In this document: piece by piece, positions 33,201 to 44,968 of the stretch
How positions within the stretch are numbered: position 1 is the stretch's first letter
Layout of the letters: each line of letters starts with the position of its first letter
Assembly (NCBI GenBank): GCA_050084985.1
Contig: JBITNC010000002.1
Location: 37,262,001-37,326,000, forward strand
DNA length: 64,000 nt
Source: Nageia nagi
Taxonomy: Eukaryota; Pinophyta
Reading direction: 5' to 3'
Position numbers and translations under genes: made by a program
The notes under the pieces: model-generated
What the model saw: the letters and a program-made list of their open reading frames with translations, nothing else
Told to the model about the DNA's origin: nothing
Databases searched by the model: none

Positions 33201-36200
33201 TCAAACTTCACTCCCCCTTAAGGGCAACTTCACCAACCTGAGAGAATCCCTAAGCTTGCTGAACTGAGCTTTAGGAAGGGGCTTGGTGAATAGATCAGTA
33301 GAGTTTTTAGTATATGGACAATACTCCAAGTGTATGATGTCATCTAGAACCTTCTCCCTGATAAAATGGGCTTGGATTTCCACATGTTTGGTTCTCTGAT
33401 GGAACACAAGATTCTTAGCCAAAGAGATAGCCAATTGATTATCTGAAGAAATAAGAGATGGGCCATTTTGCTTATACCCAATTTCATTCAGAAGATGCCT
33501 CAGCCAAATAGCTTCTTGGTTATCAATAGACATGGCTAGATATTCAGCTTCGGTGGTAGAAAGAGTCACAATAGGTTGCTTCTTGGAAGCCCAAGAGATA
33601 GCACCTGAACCAATGCTGAACACATATGTAGAGGTTGATTTTCTATCATCTCTATCTCCCCCATAATCAGAATCTGAGAACCTTGAGAGAATAATTGAGG
33701 GCACTTTGGAATAATTAAGAGCAAGATCCTTTGTCCCTGCCACATACCTCAATATTTTCTTCACAGCATTGAGGTGTTCAACATATGGTTTTTGCATGAA
33801 TCATGCCATCAGATTCACTGCAAAGGCAATATCAGGACGAGAGATAGTCAGATACAGAAGACTACCGATCAATTGCCTATAAGCTGTAGCATCAGCCAAC
33901 TGAGAATCTGAGCTTAGTGATACAACGATTCCAGGAGAAATAGGTATTGCAGCATATCTACACTCCTCCATTCTAAACTTTTGCAAGATGTCTGATATAT
34001 ACTTAGATTGACTAAGATAAGTACAATATTTGTGTTGGTATACTTGCATTCCAAGATAGTAATGCAATAGACCTAGATCAGTCATTTCAAATGTTGCCTT
34101 TAGTTTGGATATGCACTCTTGGATGATTTCAATATTGTTGCCTGTTATGAGAAGATCATCCACATAAAGGAGAATTAAGACCACGTCTTTTCCTTGATTG
34201 AGTACATAGAGATTTGAGTCAGAGAAGCACTTGGAAAAACCAATATCTGCAAAGAATCCTGAAATTTTCTTGTACCATGCTCTAGGTGCTTGTTTAAGTC
34301 CATACAAAGACTTCTTTAGCTTGCACACAAGAGACTCTTTTCCTTCTAGAATAAATCCTTCTGGTTGATTCATGTAGATTTCTACATCCAAGTCACCATT
34401 GAGAAATGCACTCTTGACATCAAGTTGAAAAACTTTCCAACCTTGAGCTACAGAAAGAGCAAGGATTATCCTGACAGTAGGCATCTTGGCCACAGGAGCA
34501 AAGGTTTCCTCATAATCAATACCATATTTCTGAGTGAATCATTTGGCCACTAACCTTTCTTTGTATTTTTCAACTTCTCCATCAGAATTGTACTTGACCT
34601 TGTATATCCATTTATTTCCAATCACATTTTTCTCATTGGGATAAGGAACCAAATCCCAAGTTTCATTTTTCATGAGTGCCTCATATTCAACTTTCATAGC
34701 TTCCATCCAACACTCTTGCTTGGAAGCTTCTTTGAATGTTGATGGCTCACTCATATTATCAATTTTGGCATATAAGGATTTATTTAAGGTCATACTTCTT
34801 GTAATTCTCTGAGCTGGAGAATTTTGCTCTTGTGGTGACTTCCCTACATGATCATCCAACTAGTTAGGTGCAGGCATAGAATCATCTGAATCAGACACCT
34901 TAGCATGAGAAGTCGTATCCTCAGGAAGTTCATTGAACTTGACATCCCTAGAAATAAAGACTATTTTATGGGATGAGGAGTAGAGCCTGTAACCTCTATG
35001 CTGATTATCATACCCCACAAAGATGCATTTTTCTGATCTTTTATCCAGCTTCTTTCTTTTCTTTGAGGTAATGAAGGCAAATGCATCACATCCAAAGACC
35101 CTGAAGTGTGAGATGTTAGGTTTCTTTCCTATCCATGCATCATACAGAGTTTTTCCTTCAACTTCTTTAGTAGGACACCTATTTAGGGTGTGAATAGCAG
35201 TGTGAACAACTTCTCCCCATAAGAAACTAGGAAGGTTACCCAACATGCATCTTGTCATTTCCATAATGGTGCGATTCTTTCTTTCAGCAACTCCATTTTT
35301 TTGAGGGGTGTAAGGGATTGTGAACTGTCGCTTGATCCCATGTTTAACACAATAATCATTAAAGTCATTGCTATTATACTCACCCCCATTATCAGATCTC
35401 AGCATTTTGATCTTAAAATTAGTTTGATTTTCAACAAGTGCCTTGAAGTCTTTAAATCGATCAAAAGTTTGATCCTTGTGCTCAAGTAGATAACCAAATG
35501 TCATCCTACTGAAGTCATCAATGAAGGTCAGAACATAAGAAGCTCCCCCTAGAGACTTAGTCTGAAATGGACCCATCAAATCTGAATGCACAAGTTGAAG
35601 AGGACGAGTAGCCCGAGTTGCCTTATCTTTTTCAAACTTTTACCTATTCATTTTTCCTAGAATGCACCTTTCACAAAGACCAATTGTGGGTGAAATATTA
35701 GGTAAACCTTCCACAAGTTCTTGATTTTTCATATCTTGAATACTCTTATGGTTAAGGTGCCCTAATCGTTGATGCCAAAGATTACCTTTTGAACACACAT
35801 TTGTAGCAAGACAAATTTTTGAAGGTACTTGATCCACAATATAAAGGTCATCCTTTACTGATCCTTTCATCAAAGTGGCAAGTCCTTTCTTAACACACCA
35901 GGAGTGTGAGGTAAACTCAAATGAGCATCCTATCCTTGTAATTTGAATTACGAAGATAAGATTCATTAGCTTAGGCACATAAAAGACATTATCAAGTGCC
36001 TTTCCATGAATCTTCACATTCCCTATTCCTTGAACATCAAGGACTATATTATCACCTATCACAACTGTATCCTTGTTGTACTTATGAAAATTTTCAAACT
36101 TATCCTTTTCATAACACATGTGATTAGTGCATCCTGAATCAATAATCCAATCATTTGAAATAGTTTGAGTCATTGAGTAGTAGGCAACAGTAGCAGCATG

Positions 36201-37094
36201 CTTGTTCTTCTTTTTATTATTGAAATTTATCACATTTGCATTTCCCTTGCCTTTTTGAGCAAATTTCTTTTTGTGACAATCATACTCTTTGTGCCCAAAG
36301 ATGCCACAAAAGTTACAATTTCCATCAAACTTTTCCTACGGTGTTGGTTTGCTTGATCCAGCTTTGTCATTCCTTTGCTTGAAGTTGTCGTGCTTCCTGA
36401 TAGTAGATGAGGATTTGTTATCTTTGAATTTATAATGTTTGAATGTCTTCTTGAAAGGAGTTTTGGTTGCTCCTAGAGCAATGCTATTATCCTTTGGAGA
36501 AATGTTCAACATTTTCTTGTTCAAAGTTTCCTCATGCTTCAAAAGGAGTCTAGAAAGGTTTTCAAGGGAGATAACATCTTCTTCATCATCGATCCTAGTC
36601 TCCATAACTGTGACAAAGTTACTAAAATTTGTAGAGAGGCTTTGAAGAATGATGAAGACCATGAACTCATCATTGATCCAATTGCACCCATAGCCAACCA
36701 GTTGTGTCCTGAGGTCAATGATTTTGTTCAAGTAGATTGAGGCACTTTCATCTTCTCCTTGATGATATTGCAACAACTTTTGTAGAATGGTGAACCTTCT
36801 TGAAAATTTGGACCCAAGGTAAATTTTCTTTAATCTATCCCAAGCTTCTTTTGCTAATGTCGAGGAAGAGATCATGAGAAGGATGTCATCTGAAACTGCA
36901 CGATAGATCATTGAGGTTGCTAACTCATTCTTTGAGTTGTAAATTTCAAGGGCCTTCTCATCTGTAGGAGCAACTAGATCTTCATTTACTATCTGCCATA
37001 GCTTCCTTACCTGTAACTCAGCTCTCATACGAGGTTCCCATATGCTGAAGTTGGAACTGTTGAGTATGTGCTTGGGTATGAAGGTTTCAACCAT
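33201..37094 (-). pseudogene. Element II gag-pol polyprotein with five nonsense codons
   Basis: One frame of 1298 codons from ATG (37094) to a TGA after GSEV (33201). UBN2-type gag comes first. Then an intact CCHC zinc knuckle CNFCGIFGHKEYDC (about 36325-36284), protease DSG (about 36150), pre-integrase and CERC (about 35810-35660), integrase D-D-E with [14 protein letters not shown] and NGVAE (35590-35280), RT with YVDD at 34155-34166, and RNase H (33720-33201). Stops sit at 36336 (TAG), 35640 (TAA), 34860 (TAG), 34539 (TGA) and 33801 (TGA); Element I has Gln, Gln, Trp, Gly and Arg there. There is one in-frame codon deletion near 35970. No frameshift. None of the stops is shared with Element I. 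Confidence 0.96.
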
Positions 37095-37097
37095 TGT

Positions 37098-37529
37098 CTG
37101 TACAAAAAATAAATATGCAATAAGAATGCAAATTTTTACAAGTTTCCATCTATACAAATCAAACATAAGTAAACATGTCCCATATGTGCAAACCACGATC
37201 TATAGAGGAATAAAGTTGGGGTTGTTTTCTTGTATAGAATTAGGCCTTCACCTGGATGCCCGCAAGGTGGAGCCCAGGTACTACCAGTTCACCTTGGTCA
37301 GTAATATACTCTCATAAGGAGAAGTACCAACTATTTTCCAAGGATTCGATGTATCTTGGACTGGCCATTTTAATTATCTTGATTAAGGTTTTCAATTTTC
37401 CTCCTAGGTTATCAAGATAATCCCTGAATGGACATGCAGACATGTGGTATCACTACACACATGCCTGTCCACCTAATAGAGTTATGTCCAATCCAACAGA
37501 GGTATTAGGGGCAATTGAGATGAACTTAC
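37098..37529 (-). other. Possible leader intron of Element II
   Basis: Same arrangement as in Element I: GTGGTG|GTAAGT donor at 37529, T-rich tract and GTACAG acceptor ending at 37098, then ACAATG. Removing 432 nt would join the 64 upstream codons (from 37721; first ATG in frame at about 37634) to gag in phase. Confidence 0.45.
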
Positions 37530-40418
37530 CACCACTCGAGTCTTCAGACTAAAAGGGCTCCAGTCTACCCTGTCCTCACCTTGTGGCTCCCCAAATAAGT
37601 CATGTTGTGGAAGAATACGTGCGAATGTGTTCATTTTAGGGGTAACTTTCAATATTTGCATTTTGCAAGTATAAAGCAAATTGTGCAAAAATATAAAGTA
37701 AAGTAAAGTTGCATCACCCACACGAGCTTGAAAATCCTTAAAAAATCCAATGGGTTTTGTACTAACCCCTAAAGGACTTTTACATTTTGTATATTTTGCT
37801 CAATTTATTCAAGCACTTAATGAACAAAAGAACTAAGTCCTACTTAGTATTTAATTCATAACATGCATTGTTCCATGACTTAAAAAAATTTAAGTAATCA
37901 TGCATCATGCATTATTTAACTTAAAAATTTAAGTCCTAAGCATGTTTTATTCTTCAAACAAGATAAAGATACATGCATCATAAGTCTAGCATGCAATATC
38001 TAGATAAGTTTTACAAGATAAAGAGACATGCATCACAAGTCTAGCATGCAAGATCTAAATAAAATTTAAGTAAAAATTATACCAATTCCCCCCTTTTCAC
38101 TTAAAGTTTTATCCCTATAACAAACTTGTATGCTAAGACTTGTCTTATAAGTATGCATTTTAAGTAAAAAAATCCCTTATTTACTTAAAAAAATAGTATT
38201 CTTAGACTAAATTACTATGCTTAGAGATTGCATGTGCACCTTAGTAAATTAAACATGCAATTTTGTGTAGAATATTAGAAATATTCTAAGTACTTCTAAG
38301 TGCATTTAATGGGAGCAATTGACTTGTAAGCAAGTAAATAAAAAAAATTAAATGCCTAAGAAGTATATGTGTGCAAGTTGTAATAGGAGACCCATACCCC
38401 TACTTCATGCAATTTTAATGCTTTGTCTACCTTAAGCACTAAAAAAAAATACTCCTAAGTCAAAAAAAACAATTAAATGCTTTGTAGTTGTAAAAATATG
38501 ACCCCCCCCCTTTTTCTTCCACCAAGAAAAGCATACGTTGCTTTTGGAAGAGCAAAAAATGCAAGTAGTCAACTAAACAAACTTAATGCATTTATGTGCG
38601 TTAAAGTGACTAAGAATACTTATAAGAAGTTGGCAGCCATCAACCTTGACCGTGGGAAGGAGGAGGACCTTCATGGAGGCACTAGAAGATAGCTAATGGA
38701 GAGAGTTCAAGGTCAGCAATGGAGGTGATGGTGAAGGAGGAAGATGAGGCTTGCGTAGGAGGTTGGCCAGAGAGGAGGAGCTTAAGAGACTGCTGCATGC
38801 AAGGGAGACCAGGAGAGAGCAGGCTTTGAGGAGAAGATTACTGCATGTCATGGCTGGTAGGAGGCTATGGGAGTAGCATGTGAGAGGGAGAGAAGAGCAG
38901 GCATGAGGTGCAGTCATGGCAGGTTGTTGGCTGACGAGCACATGCATGAGGGAGCAGGCAAAGGGAGGTGAGGCCAACATGCACAAGGAGGGAGGCACAG
39001 TCCTATAATCTGGAGGCCACCGGTTGAGAGGATGCAATCAATGTTTCTCCCTTTTTTTATGTATATCCTACGAACATTGCAAGCCATGAAACACGGAGAA
39101 GGAGGCTACAGGGGTGTGCAGTCTAGAGGCCACCGATTGGGAGGAGGCTACGGGGGGGAGTGCGGTCTGTACCGCTTGGATCCATTTGACATTTTTGTTA
39201 TGTATAATATGTTGGAGCCTAAGAATGGATATTTATGCATAGCATTCATGAATCTCAATATTTTTTATGAATATTTGCATCAAAGAAATGACATCCTTTT
39301 ATAGAAGTTAAAGCATGCCATCCAATTGATGTATGAAGGCTAACAATGGCTAAATTTCATGTGTGTAGTTGATGAAGAAATGATAAACCTAGATGCTCAA
39401 ACACCACTAATTTGTGTTGTGGAAGAGGTGGAGTGGAATGCAAGCAAAGGCTGCTTCTAGTATAGGCTATACACAGCTCATTGCAAAACCTGTGTGAAAG
39501 TATGGGGAGCATGGAAGGACTACATGCTGCCCTTTCAACGTATCCATTTTGTGCATTTCTTGAGATCATTGCATTGAAAGACTGCATCTCGATGAGGCAT
39601 TTGGTCAAACAACTCACGTACCTTCCTACCTATAGAGGAGAGGTCATGAGGGAGGAGGCTACGCGTGACGGGGAGGAGGAAGACCACCGACGTGGCCCTC
39701 CATTTTTCAAAATTTTAATTTTATTTTGTAAACTTTATTATTTACAATATTTTTAATACTAATTTGTAAAAAAAATTAAACAATATTGTAAATAAAGTGA
39801 AGGTAAATCTTTTTTTGTTAAATACCTTTCTCCCCCTCCTTTTTTTTTCAACAATAACAATAATATCCCCATATTTGCTTTAAAATTTAAAAAATTGCCT
39901 CTAAAAATTATTTCCCTCTATTTGCATTAAAAGTTTTGCAAAAATAAAACAATTTAGAGAAGAAATAAAGTATTATGTAAATATTACACCTTGGCAATGC
40001 TTGTAATAGAGTTATTGATCAATACTACTAACAAACAAAATGTTAGTAAAAAATATTTGCATCACATAGTATCCTCTTAAAAGGTATATCATGTATTAAG
40101 CATTTTTATAAAAAAAAATGCTACTAACATAAGAGGTTAGCAAAAAAAAATTGCTTGCATTGCCAATTTTGATCATATTTTGCAAAAAATAAGCTCCAAT
40201 ATCTCACAAAATATGTTAGTATCTAATGTAATAATCTATTAAGATAACCAAATGAGGAGGAAATTTATACCTTCTCTTAAAATTTACCTCACCAATGGGG
40301 TGTAAGATGAGGAATGAAGAAGGATGAAGAACCTCCAAAATGTAGAAGAGCTTCCACACCAAAGGAATGAAGAAGGATGAAGAACCTCCAAGATGTAGAA
40401 GAAGAGCTTCCACACCAA
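37530..40418 (-). other. Element II leader
   Basis: Corresponds part for part to the Element I leader: two 55-bp repeats (about 37955-38060), a C-rich stretch (about 38690-39180) containing a duplicated GGAGGCCACCGRTTG..GAGG block, a captured PPR fragment (39531-39620), and the GTGTGGAAGCTCTTC repeats next to the primer-binding site. Between the C-rich and PPR parts (39180-39480) lies sequence I could not align to Element I. Confidence 0.7.
39531..39620 (-). pseudogene. Captured PPR gene fragment in Element II leader
   Basis: In element sense it reads RELFDQMPHRDAV, then, after one base is lost, FNAMISRNAQNGYVER. This is a textbook PPR unit of the plant PLS type. It occupies the same relative position as the Element I fragment (both follow a CCTCCTCCCCGT...GTAGCCT stretch) but differs from it at about a third of bases by eye, far more than the LTRs differ. 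Confidence 0.75.
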
Positions 40419-40431
40419 GCTCTAGATACCA
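40419..40431 (-). promoter_or_regulatory. Primer-binding site of Element II
   Basis: Element-sense TGGTATCTAGAGC, the same one-base-longer variant of the initiator-Met site as in Element I. Confidence 0.85.
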
Positions 40432-40433
40432 AT

Positions 40434-40906
40434 TGAGAGAATTAGCACTACTCTAATCCTCAAGGTCCAAGACTAGGAAGCTCAATCACACAACATTCAC
40501 ACAAGATAACACAAGTGTAATGTGGTTCCTCCCTCCTTGGGAGTACATCCACAACTAGTATCTCAATTCTCAAGTATGCCCCTCTTACAACAATTCTCTT
40601 CCTCTCTCCTACACAAACTAGTAGAGTAATGTTACTCCAAAACTTAGATGTATTTACAAGAGGAGAGGCCCTCTATTTATAGCTTGAGAGCACCTCCCTA
40701 ACCTCCCTTTAACCCAAGGGTAAGGTTAGGGTTACAATAAATGTGTGACCTAACTTTAACCTACCAACTAACCCCATGGTTAGGTCAAAGTCCACACATA
40801 ATAAAGAATTCAATTAATCCCTTAAGGTATCTACATATCCTTTAAGTGATTAATTGAACTTACAAGGAGTTTAGATATTCACAATATTTCATTACAAATT
40901 CTAACA
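40434..40906 (-). repeat. 5' LTR of Element II
   Basis: 473 bp, TATA box at 40674-40681 on the minus strand. Appears identical to the 3' LTR. Confidence 0.95.
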
Positions 40907-40955
40907 ATTAATTGCCCCTAATTCCTCTATTGATTTGGATTTAACTCCATATTTT
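40907..40955 (+). mobile_element. Copia leader relic, right part
   Basis: Starts with the ATTAA target duplication and continues TTAATTGCCCCTAA, matching Element I at about 15462-15480 and completing the relic at 31555-31849. Its end against the next relic is uncertain. Confidence 0.5.
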
Positions 40956-41630
40956 TTAGCAAAACCCTTAGCTACCAACCTTGCTTTGTATTTCTTAATT
41001 TCTTTAATTGAATTATATTTGACCTTGTAAACCCATTTTTTACCAATCGCATTGCATTCATTTGAATAAGGAACCAAATCCCAAGTTTAATTCTTCATTA
41101 GAGCCTCATACTCCACATTCATTGCATTCATCCAACAATCCTACTTTGAAGCTTGTCTAAAGGATGAGGGCTCACTCTTACTATCAATTTTGGTAAATAA
41201 AGATTTATTAAGGGTCATACTTCTTGTTATCCTTTGTGTTGGAGAGCTTTGTTCCTTAGGTGAAAAATCCACACTAACATCCAACCAATTATGTGCAATA
41301 GAAAATCAGCACCTTCATCAAAGTTCTCACAAGAAGCAGATTATTCAGAAAGTTCATTGAACTTTACATCCCTTGACACAAAGACTATTCTAGTGAAAGT
41401 TGATATATCCTATAGCCTCTATGCTAATTATCATAGCCCACAAAGATTCACTTTTTAGATATCTTATCTAGATTCTTCCTTTTCTCAGGAACAACAAAGG
41501 CATAAGCATCACAACCAAAGACCCTAAAGTGAGAGATGTTAGGTTTCTTTCTTGTCTAGGTATCATACAAAGTTTTTCCTTCAACTGCTTTCATAAGACA
41601 CCTATTTAAGATGTAGATTGTAGTTTTTAA
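40956..41630 (-). pseudogene. Copia integrase-RT junction relic
   Basis: The minus strand matches the Element II region from the integrase C-terminus to the RT start: VAKGFAKKYGV at about 40990-40955, then the segments corresponding to NETWDLVPYPN, the ITRSMTL stretch and the NIS(H)FRVFGCDA stretch, out to about 41610. It has several stops, and the sequence is more diverged from Elements I and II than they are from each other. It lies back to back with the leader relic. Confidence 0.7.
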
Positions 41631-42699
41631 AAAAAATAAAATTAAAATAATAAAGGAGGCATGTTTTTTAAAAACTTGAACTTAAAAAAAAAAAGAGTTG
41701 CTATTTTTTTTAACTTCTTTTAACAAGTTTTTTAAGGAATATTTTTTACAAAGGGGAATCTTGTTTTTAAAAAGGAGGGATTTTTTTTTACAAAAAGATT
41801 TATTTTTGATAAGTTAAATTTAAGGCCTAATTTTTTAAAAGTATGGTGCAATTTTTTTATACAAATTTTAAGTAAATCCTTAAATTATTGATCATTGCCT
41901 ACTTTTTAAACATGGACTAAATTGTAACTTATATGCAATGTGTATGCGGAATTCTTTATTTGCTCTCAAGGAGGGAGGAACCACTTTATATATTATGTTA
42001 TTTGTGATATTGGTTCATGTTATTATGCTATGGTGTTGATGTTGTAAGTGCCTTATTGAGATCTTGGTAAATTAGAGATTAATTCAGAAAGGGTTAATTT
42101 CATCATTTATATTATGTTCAATGTCATTCAAAGTGTCATGTAGTGATAAATTGGCATCAATACCTATACCTTTGGGAACCCTCCAAACATCATTATGCCA
42201 TATAGTATGATAAAAATAAATAACTTACATCATAAGAAAATTTTTATATAGTCTATACATATATTCTTCATTGGCCAAAGCAACCTTAACCCCAATCCCT
42301 TCTTCATTGGCTAAAGAAACCTCAACCCCAACTCCAGTTGAAGCATTCTCACCACCTAATGCATTCATCCCATCATTTATTTGACCAACTAATTCATCTA
42401 GGTTATTAGAGTTTGCCTCCTCAATCATAATGCTTTAGAGTTGGTATTTTCTACTTCACTCCTTGTTTATCACAACAACCCTAACTACATATTTTCTTGA
42501 TCTTTTCAAGGGAATTTTTCCATTAAAATAATAATATTCCTTTGTCTTTAATTAGCACTTGTATGAATTGCCTAACCCATAATAAATTAATGCAACATTG
42601 TAAGATTTATTAGATTTATTGTTGTCTCCATGGAGCTCTTCTTTATGTAAATTTAATGAAGGCACCTTCAACTAATTCATAAATAAATTTCTCCATGAA
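41631..42699. other. Low-complexity and unassigned region
   Basis: A/T-run-rich DNA (41640-41880), then unassigned sequence. A short minus-strand open frame at 42428-42225 contains two near-repeats (VEVSLANEE and VKVALANEE), without recognisable family or context. Confidence 0.4.
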
Positions 42700-42758
42700 T
42701 TCTATACTATTGAGAAAAGGATCACGAAAGATAAATACATGTCCCTTACCTAGGAAGA

Positions 42759-42804
<46 letters not shown>

Positions 42805-43250
42805 AATAAGAACTTATAAATAGAGAATGACCTTAGTATGCAATTCCCTCTAATGAATGCAACTTAAAACCCTAAAATAGATGCTAACAATAGTACAAAT
42901 GCTAAGCCTCCAATAGTAGCATGCACACTAATAATAACATGAATGCTAAGTGTAGTGCAAATGCTAATTGGTAGCACATATACTAATTCTCTTATAGATA
43001 AAGTTTAACGATCAAGATCCAAAGAGACATATAACAACAAGCCTATTCTAGCATATAATAAAGAATGATGGAATGAAAAATGCTCAAGTGATTATAAGAT
43101 ACCAATCTCAATAGGCAGTGTTTAAGTACACCTAGATCATAAGTGGTATTAGCTATCAAGATGAAAAATCTTGACACTTTACCATGTAATACCTTTACCT
43201 TTTGATATGCAAGAGAATCACCATAATACATGCTTATAAGCCAATGCCAA
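42700..43250. repeat. Dispersed repeat, copy B
   Basis: Diverged copy of 23990-24470 in the same orientation, interrupted by a (TA)n run. Confidence 0.6.
42762..42801. repeat. (TA)n microsatellite
   Basis: Alternating A/T run of about 40 bases inside the dispersed repeat. Confidence 0.95.
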
Positions 43251-44879
43251 TGTTAGTGTACCTTGCAACACAAAGGCTAGAATTACATGAGAAAGTGTTT
43301 AAGTGGGACAACACAAAGAATATAACATAATTATAACATATAATGATCCAATATAAAGTTGAACTTAATAAGGACACCTAACTGTGGAAAAAATAAGATT
43401 CATCACTAATGTTTATTTTTGTTATCTCATTCATCATTATTGCTGAGAATTTCTTTTTAATAAAACTCTTTCAAAGTACCAATGCTCTAACAAGGTCATT
43501 CTATACTTATGTATGATACCAACTTTAACATGTGGTTCTCTAAATTTAAAGAAGAGAAACTTAACAAATAATATTTGAGAGACATTTGTTTTAATATCTC
43601 TCCTAACTACAACTCCATTGTATATATTTAGTCAAACTATTTCATTTGAGAATCATTATTTGTGTATTTGTGGAATCCATATGATTATGATATATCAATT
43701 ATTTGAAAATACTAGTCAACATATTATTGAAGAATAAGGAAGCTTCAAATTTTTTTTTATAATTATGTAGTAGTACAAACTAAAGCCTATAAATATTTTG
43801 CATGTGTTACATCAATTAATGATTTGTATCATCTTGAATAGGTGGGGAAATACACCAATTGAAAAAGCATAAAATTATGGGAGTAAACCTCTGATAAAAA
43901 TGTTAAAGAAAGAAAAATAAGATTATTTTAGCATTCAAGTTCAATCTTTAAATAGATCACAAGATAGTTTCATTTATTTTAAAAAACTATTTGATTATAA
44001 AAATGTAAATTTACCAACATCTATATTCAAAATGGTCACTCATTGGTTGCATAAATAAGAATACTTACATTTAGATTTGGTTACAAGTCTTCTGATATTT
44101 AAGAAGATCATTTTCTTGACATGAATCAACATATTATATGCCATTTAATGAGTTCAAATTCAAATTCATTCACTATTGATTTGGATGGATATTTTCTTAA
44201 CTTGGACTCAAATTTTATCCATACAAAAGTGTTGAAGGATTTTGTAGCTATTGGTGCTAGTGATCTAGGTCAGACAATGGAATCTAAGTTATTAAATGGA
44301 ACTAATTTACACACATATAGATTGAAAAAAATTTCATCCAATACATCATGAACATGGTGAGAACTCAAGAATACCTACATGAAATTGAAAATATGAGGAA
44401 TAAAATGGCTAGATATAAGATTCGAGAGAATCATTGCATGCTTCTCTATGCTTATTAGTGAAATCAAATACATGTTCACAAAGATAGAGGGTCTTACTTA
44501 AGATTGAAAATGATCAAAATAAGGAGATTGATATTATCAATCTTATGATTTAGTTTACTCATGTTTTAGTTTATAGAAGAAGCTAAGAATAGTGAAAAAA
44601 AGCATCATATCTAATGGAAACAAAAAGAGAGAGAAACAATCCTTCTCCAATTTGAAGATTTTCTATGAATGGGATAAGCTCCCCAAGTGATTATGCATGC
44701 ATCATTTCTTACTTGCAATAAAATAACAAGATCATGGTAGTTAAAGACTTGCTAAAATTAATCAATTACTAAAAAAACCTTAAAACTTGTGTTTGTGGAT
44801 GCAATCTATCTCCTACAAGAAAAATACATCTCATTTTTCCAATTTCAATTCCTATGCATCCAAGTATCTTTTTGATTAC
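43251..44879. other. AT-rich region, no recognised gene
   Basis: No supported coding frame or repeat pairing. It may include the decayed 3' end of the PPR pseudogene that continues from the right. Confidence 0.35.
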
Positions 44880-44968
44880 TCAAAAATTCTATGAGATAGC
44901 CTGCATGGCCACAAAGGTCAATAATTCATGTAAATAATTTATATAAAAAATAATGCAATTAGAGTCAC
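44880..44968 (-). pseudogene. PPR pseudogene B, downstream piece
   Basis: Minus-strand translation next to the Element IV boundary reads SNCII, then IIDLCGHAGYL after shifts. This is the stretch that follows the GLVDEGCKYFNSMS motif in PPR proteins (HYACMVDLLGRAGYL-like). It continues the pseudogene at 53461-54530, which stops just after ACCKYFNRM, so Element IV split one PPR gene. Confidence 0.6.

Larger units (their letters stand above)
31855..40906 (-). mobile_element. Element II: full-length Ty1/copia LTR retrotransposon, young
   Basis: Two 473-bp LTRs (31855-32327 and 40434-40906) look identical base for base by eye. They are bounded by the target duplication ATTAA (31850-31854 and 40907-40911) and flanked internally by a polypurine tract (32328-32336) and a primer-binding site (40419-40431). 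The single gag-pol frame has no frameshift but five nonsense codons. It is the same family as Element I, in opposite orientation. Identical LTRs indicate a recent insertion despite the dead coding region. Confidence 0.97.

Noticed and set aside
42225-42428. Open frame with VEVSLANEE-type duplication and a possible FAR1-like YRLYKNF stretch
   Set aside because: Too short and with no supporting FAR1 or transposase sequence on either side.
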